Assembly (NCBI RefSeq): GCF_007559435.1 | Contig: NZ_VMBP01000002.1 | Coordinates: forward strand, 682,001 to 746,000 | Reading direction: 5' to 3' | DNA from: Ancylobacter moscoviensis | Lineage (GTDB): Bacteria > Pseudomonadota > Alphaproteobacteria > Rhizobiales > Xanthobacteraceae | DNA: 64,000 nt | Shown: positions 49,556 to 60,186 of the stretch, one piece after another | Layout of the letters: the number at the start of each line of letters is the position of its first letter | Position numbering within the stretch: position 1 is the first letter of the stretch | The notes under the pieces: generated by a model | Told to the model about the DNA's origin: nothing | Seen by the model: only the letters and a program-made list of their open reading frames with translations | The model's database searches: none | Made by a program: the position numbers and the translations under genes

Positions 49556-49585
49556 TGTCGTCCCGGCCGGTGAACGCGCGTCCGC

Positions 49586-49924
49586 TCAGGCGGTGGCGCG
49601 GCCCATCACTACGACGCCCTTCTCTTCGAGCAGGGTCTGGAGCTCGCCGGACTGGTACATCTCGCGCACGATGTCGCAGCCGCCGACGAACTCGCCCTTC
49701 ACGAAGACCTGCGGGATGGTCGGCCAGTTCGTGTATTCCTTGATGCCCTGACGGATCTCGTCGGAATCGAGGACGTTGATGCCCTTATAGTCGACGCCGA
49801 GCAGGTTGAAGATGTGCGCCACCTGCCCGGAGAAGCCGCACATGGGGAACTGCGGCGTGCCCTTCATGAAGACAACGACGTCGTTGCTCTTCACCTGGCT
49901 GTCGATGAAATCGTGAATGCTCAT
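49586..49924 (-). CDS. grxD: Monothiol glutaredoxin, Grx4 family
   Basis: This iron-sulfur cluster carrier binds a [2Fe-2S] cluster with glutathione and often with BolA. The 112-residue protein has the CGFS active site (cysteine 29, '[15 protein letters not shown]'), '[19 protein letters not shown]' and a C-terminal helix. It follows a BolA gene in the same operon, the usual functional pairing. Confidence 0.96.
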   Translation of the reverse strand: MSIHDFIDSQVKSNDVVVFMKGTPQFPMCGFSGQVAHIFNLLGVDYKGINVLDSDEIRQGIKEYTNWPTIPQVFVKGEFVGGCDIVREMYQSGELQTLLEEKGVVVMGRATA

Positions 49925-49981
49925 GGCATTGCCTTTCGCCCGTGGGGGCCTCGCGAGAGGTTGTGGCGACGTGAGCCGCCT

Positions 49982-50215
49982 TCAGTCCGGTACATTGGTC
50001 TGAAGCGCCAGGGCATGCAATATGCCGCCCATCTGGCCCTTCAGCGCCGCGTAGACCATCTGATGCTGCTGCACACGGCTCTTGCCGCGGAAGCTCTCGG
50101 AAACCACGGTCGCGGCATAGTGATTGCCGTCCCCGGCCAGATCACGAATCTCGACCGTCGCGTCCGGCAGCCCGTCCCTGATCAGCCGTTCGATCTCGGT
50201 CGCTTCCATCGCCAT
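49982..50215 (-). CDS. BolA-family protein (IbaG-like)
   Basis: The 77-residue protein has the BolA fold signature: 'IRDLAGDGNHYAATVVSESFRGKSRVQQHQMVYAALKG' with the conserved histidine near the end ('GGILHALALQT'). BolA proteins partner monothiol glutaredoxins in iron-sulfur traffic, and grxD is 57 bases downstream. The gene begins 18 bases after purL, so it is co-transcribed with purine genes, as in many Hyphomicrobiales. Confidence 0.94.
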   Translation of the reverse strand: MAMEATEIERLIRDGLPDATVEIRDLAGDGNHYAATVVSESFRGKSRVQQHQMVYAALKGQMGGILHALALQTNVPD

Positions 50216-50233
50216 CGACTGTGTTCCCTCACA

Positions 50234-52444
<2,211 letters not shown>

Positions 52445-52499
52445 GCGAAGGCCGTCATTCCGTTACGCGGGCGGGCAGGGGCGGGAGCAGGCACGCGGC

Positions 52500-53198
52500 T
52501 CAGGCCCGCTCCAGCGCTCCGACGATGCTCTCGAACAGGGCGCGCCCGTCGGTCGGGCCGACGAGCGGGTCGACATGGTTCTCGGGGTGCGGCATCAGGC
52601 CGAGGACGTTGAGCTTCTCGGAGACGATGCCGGCGATGGAGTTGGCGGCGCCGTTGAGCACCTGCGTGTCATCGCGCCGACCATCCGCCATCACGTAGCG
52701 GAAGACGACGCGGCCGTCGTCCTCCAGCCGCTTCAGCGTGTCGGCGTCGGCGGTGTAGTTGCCCTCGCCATGCGCCACCGGGTAGCGGACGACGGCACCC
52801 TTGGCGTAGCGCCGGGTGAAGGGGGTGTCGTTGCGCTCGACCTTCAGCAGCGCCTCGCGGCAGATGAAGCGCAGGCGGGCGTTGCGCACCAGCACGCCCG
52901 GAAGCAGTCCGCTCTCGCAGAGGATCTGGAAGCCGTTGCAGATGCCGAGCACCAGCCCGCCGCGCGCGGCGTGGGCCCGCACGGCGTCCATGATGGCGGC
53001 GCGCGCGGCGATGGCGCCGCAGCGCAGATAGTCGCCATAGGAGAAGCCGCCGGGCAGCACCACGAGATCGGTGCCGGCGGGCAGGGACGTATCGGCGTGC
53101 CAGACCAGCGTGGGCTTGACGCCCGTCACCAGTTCAAGGGCGCGCGCGACGTCGCCCTCGCGGTTGGAGCCGGGAAAGACGAGGACGGCGGATTTCAT
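52500..53198 (-). CDS. purQ: Phosphoribosylformylglycinamidine synthase, glutaminase subunit PurQ
   Basis: This class I glutamine amidotransferase supplies ammonia to PurL. The 232-residue protein has '[18 protein letters not shown]', '[22 protein letters not shown]', the nucleophile cysteine in '[12 protein letters not shown]' and the histidine/glutamate pair near '[11 protein letters not shown]'. It begins 5 bases after purS. Confidence 0.97.
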   Translation of the reverse strand: MKSAVLVFPGSNREGDVARALELVTGVKPTLVWHADTSLPAGTDLVVLPGGFSYGDYLRCGAIAARAAIMDAVRAHAARGGLVLGICNGFQILCESGLLPGVLVRNARLRFICREALLKVERNDTPFTRRYAKGAVVRYPVAHGEGNYTADADTLKRLEDDGRVVFRYVMADGRRDDTQVLNGAANSIAGIVSEKLNVLGLMPHPENHVDPLVGPTDGRALFESIVGALERA

Positions 53199-53203
53199 GG
53201 TCG

Positions 53204-53446
53204 TCAGCCCACGAACTCGATGCGGTAGGTCTCGATCACCGTATTGGCGAGCAGCTTCTCGCAGGCGTCCTTCAGCGTCGCCTCGGCCTTGGCCGCGTCG
53301 GTGGTATCCAGCTCGACGTCGAACACCTTGCCCTGCCGCACGCTGGCGACGCCCGGGACGCCGAGAGAGCGCAGGGCGCCCTCGATGGCCTTGCCCTGCG
53401 GATCGAGCACGGCGGACTTCAGGGTGACGAGGACGCGCGCCTTCAT
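53204..53446 (-). CDS. purS: Phosphoribosylformylglycinamidine synthase, small subunit PurS
   Basis: This bridging subunit joins PurQ and PurL. The 80-residue protein '[20 protein letters not shown]...[15 protein letters not shown]' is typical. The ATG at 53446 is chosen over an upstream start 22 codons out, because it matches the family N-terminus and has GAGAGTG upstream. It is first in purSQL. Confidence 0.95.
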   Translation of the reverse strand: MKARVLVTLKSAVLDPQGKAIEGALRSLGVPGVASVRQGKVFDVELDTTDAAKAEATLKDACEKLLANTVIETYRIEFVG

Positions 53447-53484
53447 GGATTCACTCTCAAGGACGTTCTTGCGGAAAACAGAAA

Positions 53485-53504
53485 CGGGGGCTTTCGGGCC
53501 CCCG
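53485..53504 (-). terminator. purC terminator
   Basis: CGGGGGC (53485-53491) and GCCCCCG (53498-53504) form a 7-bp GC stem. On the minus strand it is followed by GTTTCTGTTTTCC, a T-rich tail. It lies after purC and before purS in the same direction, so purSQL should have a separate promoter or depend on read-through. Confidence 0.85.
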
Positions 53505-53586
53505 CCTATCATCTGGCCGCGAACGGCTCAATGCTTGAGTGCGGAATGGCTGACCCGAGGACAACGCATCCACGGGTCTTGCCCCC

Positions 53587-54366
53587 TCACTCCTCGGGTT
53601 CGGATTTCACCAGAACCGGGCCGCCGCTCTGAAGGCGCTCGTTCTCGGACATGATGCCGAGACGGCGGGCGACTTCCGAGTAGGCCTCGACGAGGCCGCC
53701 CATGTCGCGGCGGAAACGGTCCTTGTCGAGCTTGTCGTTCGACTTGATGTCCCACAGGCGACAGGAATCCGGGCTGATCTCGTCAGCGACGACGATCCGC
53801 ATCATGTCGTTTTCCCACAGGCGGCCGCATTCCATCTTGAAGTCGACGAGGCGGATGCCGACGCCGAGGAACAGGCCGGAGAGGAAGTCGTTCACGCGGA
53901 TGGCCAGCGCGATGATGTCGTCGATTTCCTGCGTGGTCGCCCAGCCGAAGGCCGTGATGTGCTCTTCCGAGACCATCGGGTCGTTGAGCTGGTCGTTCTT
54001 GTAATAGAACTCGATGATCGACCGCGGGAGCTGGGTGCCTTCCTCGATACCGAGGCGGCTCGACAGCGAACCGGCGGCGACGTTGCGCACGACGACTTCG
54101 AGAGGAATGATCTCGACTTCGCGGATGAGCTGCTCGCGCATGTTCAGCCGCTTGATGAAATGCGTGGGGACGCCGATCTCGTTCAACTTCTGGAAGATGT
54201 ATTCCGAGATGCGGTTGTTCAGCACGCCCTTGCCGTCGATGACATCGTGCTTCTTGTTGTTGAAGGCGGTGGCGTCGTCCTTGAAGTGCTGGATCAGCGT
54301 GCCTGGCTCAGGGCCCTCATAGAGGACCTTCGCCTTACCTTCATAAATGCGGCGGCGGCGGCTCAT
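53587..54366 (-). CDS. purC: SAICAR synthetase
   Basis: This purine synthesis enzyme couples CAIR with aspartate. The 259-residue protein has '[33 protein letters not shown]', the signature '[19 protein letters not shown]' and '[34 protein letters not shown]'. The ATG at 54366 gives the usual alphaproteobacterial N-terminus; one 10 codons upstream is possible. The region upstream (54367-54697, 331 bases) lies between divergent genes and contains no gene. A TATAAC at 54579-54584 on the minus strand is a weak promoter candidate. Confidence 0.97.
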   Translation of the reverse strand: MSRRRRIYEGKAKVLYEGPEPGTLIQHFKDDATAFNNKKHDVIDGKGVLNNRISEYIFQKLNEIGVPTHFIKRLNMREQLIREVEIIPLEVVVRNVAAGSLSSRLGIEEGTQLPRSIIEFYYKNDQLNDPMVSEEHITAFGWATTQEIDDIIALAIRVNDFLSGLFLGVGIRLVDFKMECGRLWENDMMRIVVADEISPDSCRLWDIKSNDKLDKDRFRRDMGGLVEAYSEVARRLGIMSENERLQSGGPVLVKSEPEE

Positions 54367-54697
54367 GGGTGGGTACCGTCGGTTGAGGAAGTCCATTAGG
54401 ATGCCGGGGCTCCGGTTCCGGGTTCACGGCTAGGGCGCCGCACTTTTGCGCGATCCGCTCGCGCTTGACGATTCGTCTCGCATCGGCACCAGCGCCCACG
54501 CGCGGACACTAGCCCATCGGGGGGGCGGATACAAACGTGTCCACGTGCCCTTTACACGCATGGGCGCCATGTTCTCGCGTTATACGAGGGTGAGCGTCAC
54601 ATTGACGTAGGGGCCGTTGAGGCATGTCGACGGCGTTGATTTGGTGGCGGGGGCGCGATAATCAAGCCCGCCATTTACCAGGATACAGGGCGAGCAA
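54367..54697. promoter_or_regulatory. Divergent region purC / ATPase zeta gene
   Basis: A 331-base stretch holds promoters for both directions. I see only weak hexamers: TATAAC on the minus strand at 54579-54584, and GATAAT near 54657 on the plus strand with TTGATT about 15 bases upstream. No PurR-like palindrome or riboswitch fold was recognised. Confidence 0.35.
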
Positions 54698-55021
54698 ATG
54701 AGCACGTTCGACGACCGCGAAGACGCGTTCGAAGCCAAATACGCCCACGATCAGAGCCTGCGCTTCAAGGCTCTGGCCCGCCGCAACAAGGCGCTCGGCC
54801 TCTGGGCGGCCGAGAAGCTCGGTCTCGCGGGCGCCGAGGCGGAGGCCTATGCCCGCTCGGTGGTCGAGGCCGACCTCGAGGAGGCCGGCGACGAGGACGT
54901 CTATCGCAAGCTGAAGACCGACTTCGACGCCAAGGGGCTCGACGTCTCCGAGCACCGCATCCGTCGCACGATGGAAGAGCTGCTCTCTGCGGCCATCGAG
55001 ACGCTGAAGAAGGAAGGCTGA
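54698..55021 (+). CDS. F1-ATPase inhibitor zeta subunit (DUF1476)
   Basis: The 107-residue protein 'STFDDREDAFEAKYAHDQSLRFKALARRNKALGLWAAEKLGL' is the alphaproteobacterial DUF1476 family. The Paracoccus member inhibits F1F0-ATPase to block ATP hydrolysis. The N-terminal inhibitory stretch and the four-helix body ('DVYRKLKTDFDAKGLDVSEHRIRRTMEEL') are both present. It stands alone, divergent from purC. Confidence 0.93.
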   Translation: MSTFDDREDAFEAKYAHDQSLRFKALARRNKALGLWAAEKLGLAGAEAEAYARSVVEADLEEAGDEDVYRKLKTDFDAKGLDVSEHRIRRTMEELLSAAIETLKKEG

Positions 55022-55042
55022 GCCTTCCGGATTTCGACGCCT

Positions 55043-55105
55043 CCGCAAGCGACCGAATCGGCTGCTTGCGGGGCCGTCAACCATGACGGTTGCAGCTTAG
55101 CAACC
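55043..55105 (+). terminator. Hairpin series and terminator after the zeta gene
   Basis: Three inverted repeats follow one another: CCGCAAGC/GCTTGCGG (55043-55071, with an inner CCGA/TCGG pair), CCGTCA/TGACGG (55074-55089) and GGTTGC/GCAACC (55088-55105). The last is followed by ATTTTCCTCTTATTTT. The final hairpin with its T-rich tail should terminate transcription. The second and third overlap and are mutually exclusive. Confidence 0.6.
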
Positions 55106-55202
55106 ATTTTCCTCTTATTTTGTTGCGAACCGACCATAATCGCGGCATCCCTGAGCACCGTCGTACCCTCCGTGAGGGAAGGCGACGTCCGGGGAGGAGC
55201 CG

Positions 55203-57278
55203 ATGCGGTTTACCACGTCCTTCGCGTTGGCTTCCGGCCTGATCGTCGGAGGCACGCTGAGCGCCGGCGCCTGGCCGGCGGTGACGACGACCAACACGAA
55301 TCTGCGCGGCGGCCCGGGCGTTCACTACGGCGTGCTCGGCACGCTTCCCGCCGGTTCTGCCGTCGAGGTCGTGGCCTGCACGGGCAGTTGGTGTCAGACC
55401 CAATATGGCTATGTGAGCGCGCGGCTGCTGTCGCAGAGCGGCGGTTATGCGCCGGCGGCCGGCTATGCGGCTTCGAGCGGCTATGCGCCTGCCTACGCCA
55501 ACAGCGGCACCAATTATCGCCTGCCGTACAATACGATGGCGACCCCTGCGGCGCCCGTCTACGCGCCGCCCGCTTCCAGTGTGACGGCCGGGGCGGCGGT
55601 TCTGGGCTATGGCGCGCCACCCGTCTCGACCCCGGCGCCCGTCGCGAACCGCGTCGTGGCCACCAATATGGGAGTGACGGGTGGAACGGCGGCGAACGGC
55701 GTCGATCCCGTCCATCCCGGTTCCAACACCACCATGGCCGGCCCCCGCACCACCATCGGCACGACCAATGTGCGCAGCGGTCCCGGTGTCGAGTACGACA
55801 TCATCAAGACGCTGCCCGACTTCACCAAGGTGGAGGTGACGGGCTGCGCCAATAGCTGGTGCCAGACCAATGAGGGCTACATCAGCATCTATCTGCTGTC
55901 GCGTGGGCCGGTTCAGCAGGTGCTGAGCGCGCAGGCGCAGCCGCGCGTGCCGGGCTCGCAGACGCGCGACTCCCTCGCGTGGAATGCTGCCACCCAGGCC
56001 GCCATGGGCTATGGAGCGCCCGGCGCCGCGGTGCAGGGCTACGCCGCGCCGGCGGGCGTCGGCACCTACCCGTCGGCCGGTGCCTCCGCTCTCGGTTATG
56101 CCCCCGCCCGGACCTATCCGGCGCCGGGCCGTGCCTATGCGCCGTCCAACGTTGCCGGAGCCTATGCGGCGACTGGTACGGCGACGACCCGAACCAATGT
56201 CAATGTGCGCAGCGGTCCGGGCGTGCGTTACGCCCTGCTCGGTACGCTGCCGGCCGGCTCGCCCGTGAATGTGGTCGGCTGCACCGGAAGCTGGTGCCAG
56301 ACGCAATACGGCTATGTCAGCGCTCGCCATATCAACCAGGGCGGCTACGGCTACACGCAGCCGGCGTATCCGGCCGCCTATCGCGCCGCGCCGACGGCGC
56401 GCGGCTACTACCCGGTCGGCACCAATATCGGCACCGTTCCCGTCGCCCCCGTGCAGGCACCGCGCTATCTCGGGGCACCCGGCGCCGCGCTGAATCCGGC
56501 GCCGACCGCGCCCGGCTTCGCCACCTCGGGTGCCTATACGGCGACCACTTCCACGGACGTCAACGTCCGCAGCGGTCCCGGCACTGGCTATCAGGTGCTT
56601 GGCGCCCTGCCGGCCGGCGCGCCGGTCAGCGTGGTCGGGTGCTCGGGAAGCTGGTGCGAGACCCAGTACGGCTATGTCAGCGCGCGCTATCTCTCTTCCG
56701 GGCGTACCGATGCGGGAAGCCTTCTGGCGCGCCCGGCCGTGGTCTCGGGCGCCGAATATTCGAGCGCGGATTATGTCGATCCGGCGATGCTCGCCGCGTC
56801 GCCGTCCTATGCGCCCGCGTCGTCCTATGACGACCTCGGCTATGTCGAACCGGTCTATCCGCAGGGTGGTTACGTGACGGCGGCGAGCCTGCCGGTGCAG
56901 GACACCCTGGGCGGGCTCGACAGCTCATTGGGCGGGTACGGCCGCGGCATCGGCTGGACCAACTGGCGCACGAGCTGGGGCCCCGGCTACTGGGGGCCTG
57001 CCCTGTCTGGTCGCAACATGACCTCCAACTGGGGTGCGCGTCCGAGCTATTGGGGCGGCCGCACCAGCTTCTGGAACATTCATCCCGGCTATCCGACGCG
57101 GGCACGCTTCGGAGATCGCCGGGGCAATATGTACTGGTCGAAGCGCGGCGAGGGCCGGCTGCCGCAGTCGGCGGCCTGGTATCTCGGCATGGGGCCACGC
57201 TGGCAGGGACCTTACGCAGAGGGGCCGGAATACCGCGGACGCCCGGTCGTGTGGCGGCCGCGTGCCGGCATTTGGTGA
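55203..57278 (+). CDS. Secreted protein with four bacterial SH3 domains
   Basis: The 691-residue protein has a signal peptide (about residues 1-23). Four SH3b domains follow at about residues 26-76, 185-234, 330-378 and 450-498, each with 'NVRSGPG' or a close variant and 'LPAG'-type turns. Every domain carries a cysteine pair spaced by four residues (59/64, 216/221, 361/366, 481/486), probably a disulfide. The linkers are rich in Ala, Pro, Tyr and Gly. The last 170 residues are Trp/Gly/Tyr-rich without a known domain. SH3b domains usually bind cell wall peptides; the actual role is unknown. GGGGAGGAG precedes the start. Confidence 0.85.
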   Translation: MRFTTSFALASGLIVGGTLSAGAWPAVTTTNTNLRGGPGVHYGVLGTLPAGSAVEVVACTGSWCQTQYGYVSARLLSQSGGYAPAAGYAASSGYAPAYANSGTNYRLPYNTMATPAAPVYAPPASSVTAGAAVLGYGAPPVSTPAPVANRVVATNMGVTGGTAANGVDPVHPGSNTTMAGPRTTIGTTNVRSGPGVEYDIIKTLPDFTKVEVTGCANSWCQTNEGYISIYLLSRGPVQQVLSAQAQPRVPGSQTRDSLAWNAATQAAMGYGAPGAAVQGYAAPAGVGTYPSAGASALGYAPARTYPAPGRAYAPSNVAGAYAATGTATTRTNVNVRSGPGVRYALLGTLPAGSPVNVVGCTGSWCQTQYGYVSARHINQGGYGYTQPAYPAAYRAAPTARGYYPVGTNIGTVPVAPVQAPRYLGAPGAALNPAPTAPGFATSGAYTATTSTDVNVRSGPGTGYQVLGALPAGAPVSVVGCSGSWCETQYGYVSARYLSSGRTDAGSLLARPAVVSGAEYSSADYVDPAMLAASPSYAPASSYDDLGYVEPVYPQGGYVTAASLPVQDTLGGLDSSLGGYGRGIGWTNWRTSWGPGYWGPALSGRNMTSNWGARPSYWGGRTSFWNIHPGYPTRARFGDRRGNMYWSKRGEGRLPQSAAWYLGMGPRWQGPYAEGPEYRGRPVVWRPRAGIW

Positions 57279-57296
57279 GGTTGCTCCCTCAGAACC

Positions 57297-57314
57297 GCAT
57301 TACATAGGTAATGC
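57297..57314. repeat. Perfect dyad between the two SH3 genes
   Basis: GCATTAC (57297-57303), ATAG, GTAATGC (57308-57314) is a perfect 7-bp inverted repeat 19 bases after the stop of the first SH3 gene. AACC follows instead of T residues. It is either a weak terminator or an operator for the second gene. Confidence 0.5.
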
Positions 57315-57411
57315 AACCAATTCCGTCGGACGGGGTTGCTATCGACGATGACCGGAACTCCGCGCATGCCGCGAGGGGCCGCGCGCGGCGCGTACCTCGA
57401 GGGAGGACAAA

Positions 57412-58086
57412 ATGAGTCTTGTGAAGTCGTTGGCGTTGGCGGCCGGTTTGCTGGTCGCGGGCAGCGTCATGAGTGCGGCCTCGGCGGCCGTGGTGACCGG
57501 CAATGTGAATGTGCGCAGCGGTCCCGGAACGAACTATCGGGTCATCGGCTCGCTGCCGGCGGGTGCCCGCGTGGATGTGGGCGGCTGCCGCGGCAACTGG
57601 TGCCGCGTGGCCGGTGGCTGGGTCAGCGCCAGCTTCCTGTCGGGCGGGGGCACCAGTGTGGTGGTCAGCCCCGATTATTCGGGGGTGGACGATGTGGCCC
57701 TCGGCGTCGGAGCCTTCGCTCTCGGCGCGGCGGTCGGCTCGGCCTGGGACGGCGGCTGGGGCTATTACGGCCCGGGCTGGGGCTACGGCGGCCCGTGGTG
57801 GGGGCCGCGCTACGGCTATTGGCGTGGCGGTCCCGGCTGGCGCGGCCCAGCCTACTGGCGTGGGCGGCCGGCCTATTGGCGCGGCGCTCCCGGCTGGCGT
57901 GGTCGCCCGGCGTATTGGCGCGGCGCTCCGGGCTGGCGCGGCGCGCCGGCGTGGCGCGGCCGTCCGGCCTACTGGGGCGGTCGTCCCGCCTTCCGCGGCG
58001 CTCCGGCCTTCCGTGGCCGCCCGGTCTATATGCGGGGCGGTGGGATGGGCTTCGGCCGGGGCTTTGGCGGTCGCGGCTTCCGCTGA
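57412..58086 (+). CDS. Secreted single-SH3 protein with Gly/Trp/Arg-rich repeat tail
   Basis: The 224-residue protein has a signal peptide (cleavage near 'ASAA') and one SH3b domain at about residues 27-77. That domain has 'NVNVRSGPGTNYRVIGSLPAG' and a cysteine pair at 59/64, the same positions as in the first domain of the upstream protein. After a hydrophobic Ala/Gly stretch, the C-terminal 100 residues are basic and low-complexity, with recurring 'YWRG', 'GWRG' and 'FRG' units. It looks like a paralogue of part of the preceding gene. The function is unknown; a surface or cell-wall role is inference. Confidence 0.82.
   Translation: MSLVKSLALAAGLLVAGSVMSAASAAVVTGNVNVRSGPGTNYRVIGSLPAGARVDVGGCRGNWCRVAGGWVSASFLSGGGTSVVVSPDYSGVDDVALGVGAFALGAAVGSAWDGGWGYYGPGWGYGGPWWGPRYGYWRGGPGWRGPAYWRGRPAYWRGAPGWRGRPAYWRGAPGWRGAPAWRGRPAYWGGRPAFRGAPAFRGRPVYMRGGGMGFGRGFGGRGFR
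57826..58080 (+). repeat. Imperfect tandem repeat encoding WRG-type units
   Basis: The C-terminal coding part is built from imperfect units encoding Ala/Gly-Tyr/Trp-Trp-Arg-Gly and Pro-Ala-Phe-Arg-Gly. The clearest copy is TATTGGCGCGGCGCTCC, which occurs twice about 42 bases apart. Such repeats can change copy number by slippage. Confidence 0.7.
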
Positions 58087-58112
58087 GCCCTGACGACGGG
58101 CGCGGCCGGAGT

Positions 58113-59420
58113 TCAGCTCCGGCCGAACACCCGCTTGAAGATCGTATCGACGTGCTTGAGGTGATAGCCGAGGTCGAACTTCTCGGCGATCTCCTCGGCC
58201 GTCAGGTACTTGCGGACTTCGGCATCGTTGGTCAGCAGCGTCTGGAAATCGCCCTCGCCACGCCAGACCGGCATGGCGTTGCGCTGCACCAACCGATAGG
58301 CGTCCTCGCGGGAGGCGCCCTTCTGGGTGAGGGCCAGCAGCACGCGCTGGGAATGGACCAGACCGCCGAGGCGGTCCAGGTTCTTCTGCATGTTCTCGGG
58401 ATAGATGACGAGCTTCTCGACGACGCCGGCGAGGCGCGCCAGCGCGAAGTCGAGCGTCACCGTCGCGTCGGGGCCGATCATCCGCTCCACCGAGGAGTGC
58501 GAGATGTCTCGCTCGTGCCAGAGCGCGACGTTTTCCAGAGCGGGGGTCACCATGCCGCGCACGAGGCGGGCGAGGCCGGTGATGTTTTCGGTCAGCACCG
58601 GGTTGCGCTTGTGCGGCATGGCCGAGGAGCCCTTCTGGCCGGCGGAGAAGAACTCCTCCGCCTCCAGCACCTCGGTACGCTGCAGGTGGCGGATCTCCAC
58701 CGCGACGCGCTCCATGGAGGAGGCGACCACGCCGAGCGCGGCGAAATAGGCGGCGTGCCGGTCGCGCGGGATGACCTGCGTGGACACCGGCTCCACCGCG
58801 AGGCCCATCTTCTCGGCAACGTATTCCTCAACCCGCGGGTCGATCTGCGCGAAGGTGCCGACCGCGCCGGAAATGACGCAGGTCGCCACCTCGTGGCGCG
58901 CGGCGACGAGGCGAGCGCGGTTGCGCTGGAACTCGGCATGCGCCTGGGCGAGCTTGAGTCCGAAGGTGGTCGGCTCGGCATGAATGCCGTGCGAGCGTCC
59001 GATGGTCGGCGTCAGCTTGTGCTCGAAGGCACGTGCCTCCAGCGCGGCGAGCAGCCGGTCGACATCCTTGATCAGCAGGTCGGCGGCACGCACGAGTTGC
59101 ACCGACAGACAAGTATCGAGCACATCGGACGACGTCATGCCCTGATGGACGAAGCGCGCCTCGGGACCGACGATCTCCGCGAGATGGGTCAGGAAGGCGA
59201 TGACGTCGTGCTTCACCTCCGCCTCGATCTCGTCGATGCGGGCGACGTCGAAGGTCGCGTCCTTTGCCTTTTCCCAGACCTTCGCGGCAGCCTCCTTCGG
59301 CACGACGCCGAGTTCGGCCAGAGCATCGGTGGCGTGCGCCTCGATCTCGAACCAGATGCGGAAGCGGGTCTGCGGCTCCCAGATGGAAGCCATTTCGGGA
59401 CGGGTATAGCGCGGGATCAC
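58113..59420 (-). CDS. purB: Adenylosuccinate lyase
   Basis: This purine enzyme releases fumarate from SAICAR and adenylosuccinate. The 435-residue protein has 'IPRYTRPEMASIWEPQTRFRIWFEIEAHA', 'GMTSSDVLDTCLSVQL', 'TIGRSHGIHAEP' with the catalytic histidine, and the fumarase-family signature 'GSSAMPHKRNP'. The start is GTG at 59420, because the family begins (M/V)IPRY and GAAGGG lies upstream. An ATG 33 codons further out has arginine-rich, unlikely coding. Confidence 0.96.
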   Translation of the reverse strand: MIPRYTRPEMASIWEPQTRFRIWFEIEAHATDALAELGVVPKEAAAKVWEKAKDATFDVARIDEIEAEVKHDVIAFLTHLAEIVGPEARFVHQGMTSSDVLDTCLSVQLVRAADLLIKDVDRLLAALEARAFEHKLTPTIGRSHGIHAEPTTFGLKLAQAHAEFQRNRARLVAARHEVATCVISGAVGTFAQIDPRVEEYVAEKMGLAVEPVSTQVIPRDRHAAYFAALGVVASSMERVAVEIRHLQRTEVLEAEEFFSAGQKGSSAMPHKRNPVLTENITGLARLVRGMVTPALENVALWHERDISHSSVERMIGPDATVTLDFALARLAGVVEKLVIYPENMQKNLDRLGGLVHSQRVLLALTQKGASREDAYRLVQRNAMPVWRGEGDFQTLLTNDAEVRKYLTAEEIAEKFDLGYHLKHVDTIFKRVFGRS

Positions 59421-59565
59421 GGGCGGCCCTTCGGGAAAGACGGGGATGGCGTCGTTGCCGGGCGCTCTAGCAGGGCGGGGCCGGCGACGCAACCGACGGC
59501 TTTTGCCTCGCTCATACAATCAATGCGTGTATAACTAATCATGAACAACTGGTGGGAATTGGTTC

Positions 59566-60174
59566 ATGTCGTTTTCTGTGCGTAACCACACATTGGAGCT
59601 TAACGGGGATGCGGTCGAGTTCGTGCCGACGACCAATCAGGGAGGGGCCTTCCGTCCGCAGTATCTGGTGCTGCATTACACGGCCGGCATGACCGGCGCC
59701 GGCGCCGTGGCATGGCTGGCGCAGCCGGCGTCGCAGGCCTCGGCGCATCTCGTGATCGACCGCAACGGCAACGTCACCCAGATGGTCCGCTTCAACCGCA
59801 TCGCCTGGCATGCCGGCCGTTCGGAATGGGCCGGGCTGGAAGGTATGAACCGCCATTCCATCGGCATCGAGCTGGTGAACGCGGGCAGGCTGATAAAGGT
59901 CGGGGACACCTGGCAGAACTGGGCCGGCAACGTCATCCCGGCCGATCAGGTGGTGGAGGCCCCCCACAAGCACGGGAATGTCGTAGCCGGCTGGCACGCC
60001 TATCCGGCCGCCCAGATCAAGGTGGCGCTGGAAGTGGCGCTCGCGCTTCACAGCGCCTATGGCTTCTACGACGTCGTCGGCCACGAGGACGTGTCGCGGG
60101 GCCGGCGGGTCGATCCCGGTCCGGCCTTTCCGATGCTCAGCTTCGCGGCAAGAGTGCTGGGCCGCGGCGACTAG
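59566..60174 (+). CDS. N-acetylmuramoyl-L-alanine amidase (Amidase_2), no signal peptide
   Basis: The 202-residue zinc amidase has ligands at histidine 37 ('LVLHYTAG'), histidine 173 ('VVGHEDV') and aspartate 183 ('VDPGPAF'), plus 'SAHLVIDRNGNVTQMV' and 'RHSIGIELVNAG'. This is the AmpD/phage-endolysin fold. There is no signal peptide, so it acts in the cytoplasm on recycled muropeptides, or is of phage origin. No phage genes surround it, which favours an AmpD-like recycling role. Confidence 0.87.
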   Translation: MSFSVRNHTLELNGDAVEFVPTTNQGGAFRPQYLVLHYTAGMTGAGAVAWLAQPASQASAHLVIDRNGNVTQMVRFNRIAWHAGRSEWAGLEGMNRHSIGIELVNAGRLIKVGDTWQNWAGNVIPADQVVEAPHKHGNVVAGWHAYPAAQIKVALEVALALHSAYGFYDVVGHEDVSRGRRVDPGPAFPMLSFAARVLGRGD

Positions 60175-60186
60175 CCGGCGTTCGGC

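Noticed and set aside
59566..60174. Prophage remnant marked by an endolysin-like amidase
   Set aside because: The neighbours are housekeeping genes (purB, rpe); there is no integrase, att-like repeat or other phage gene.
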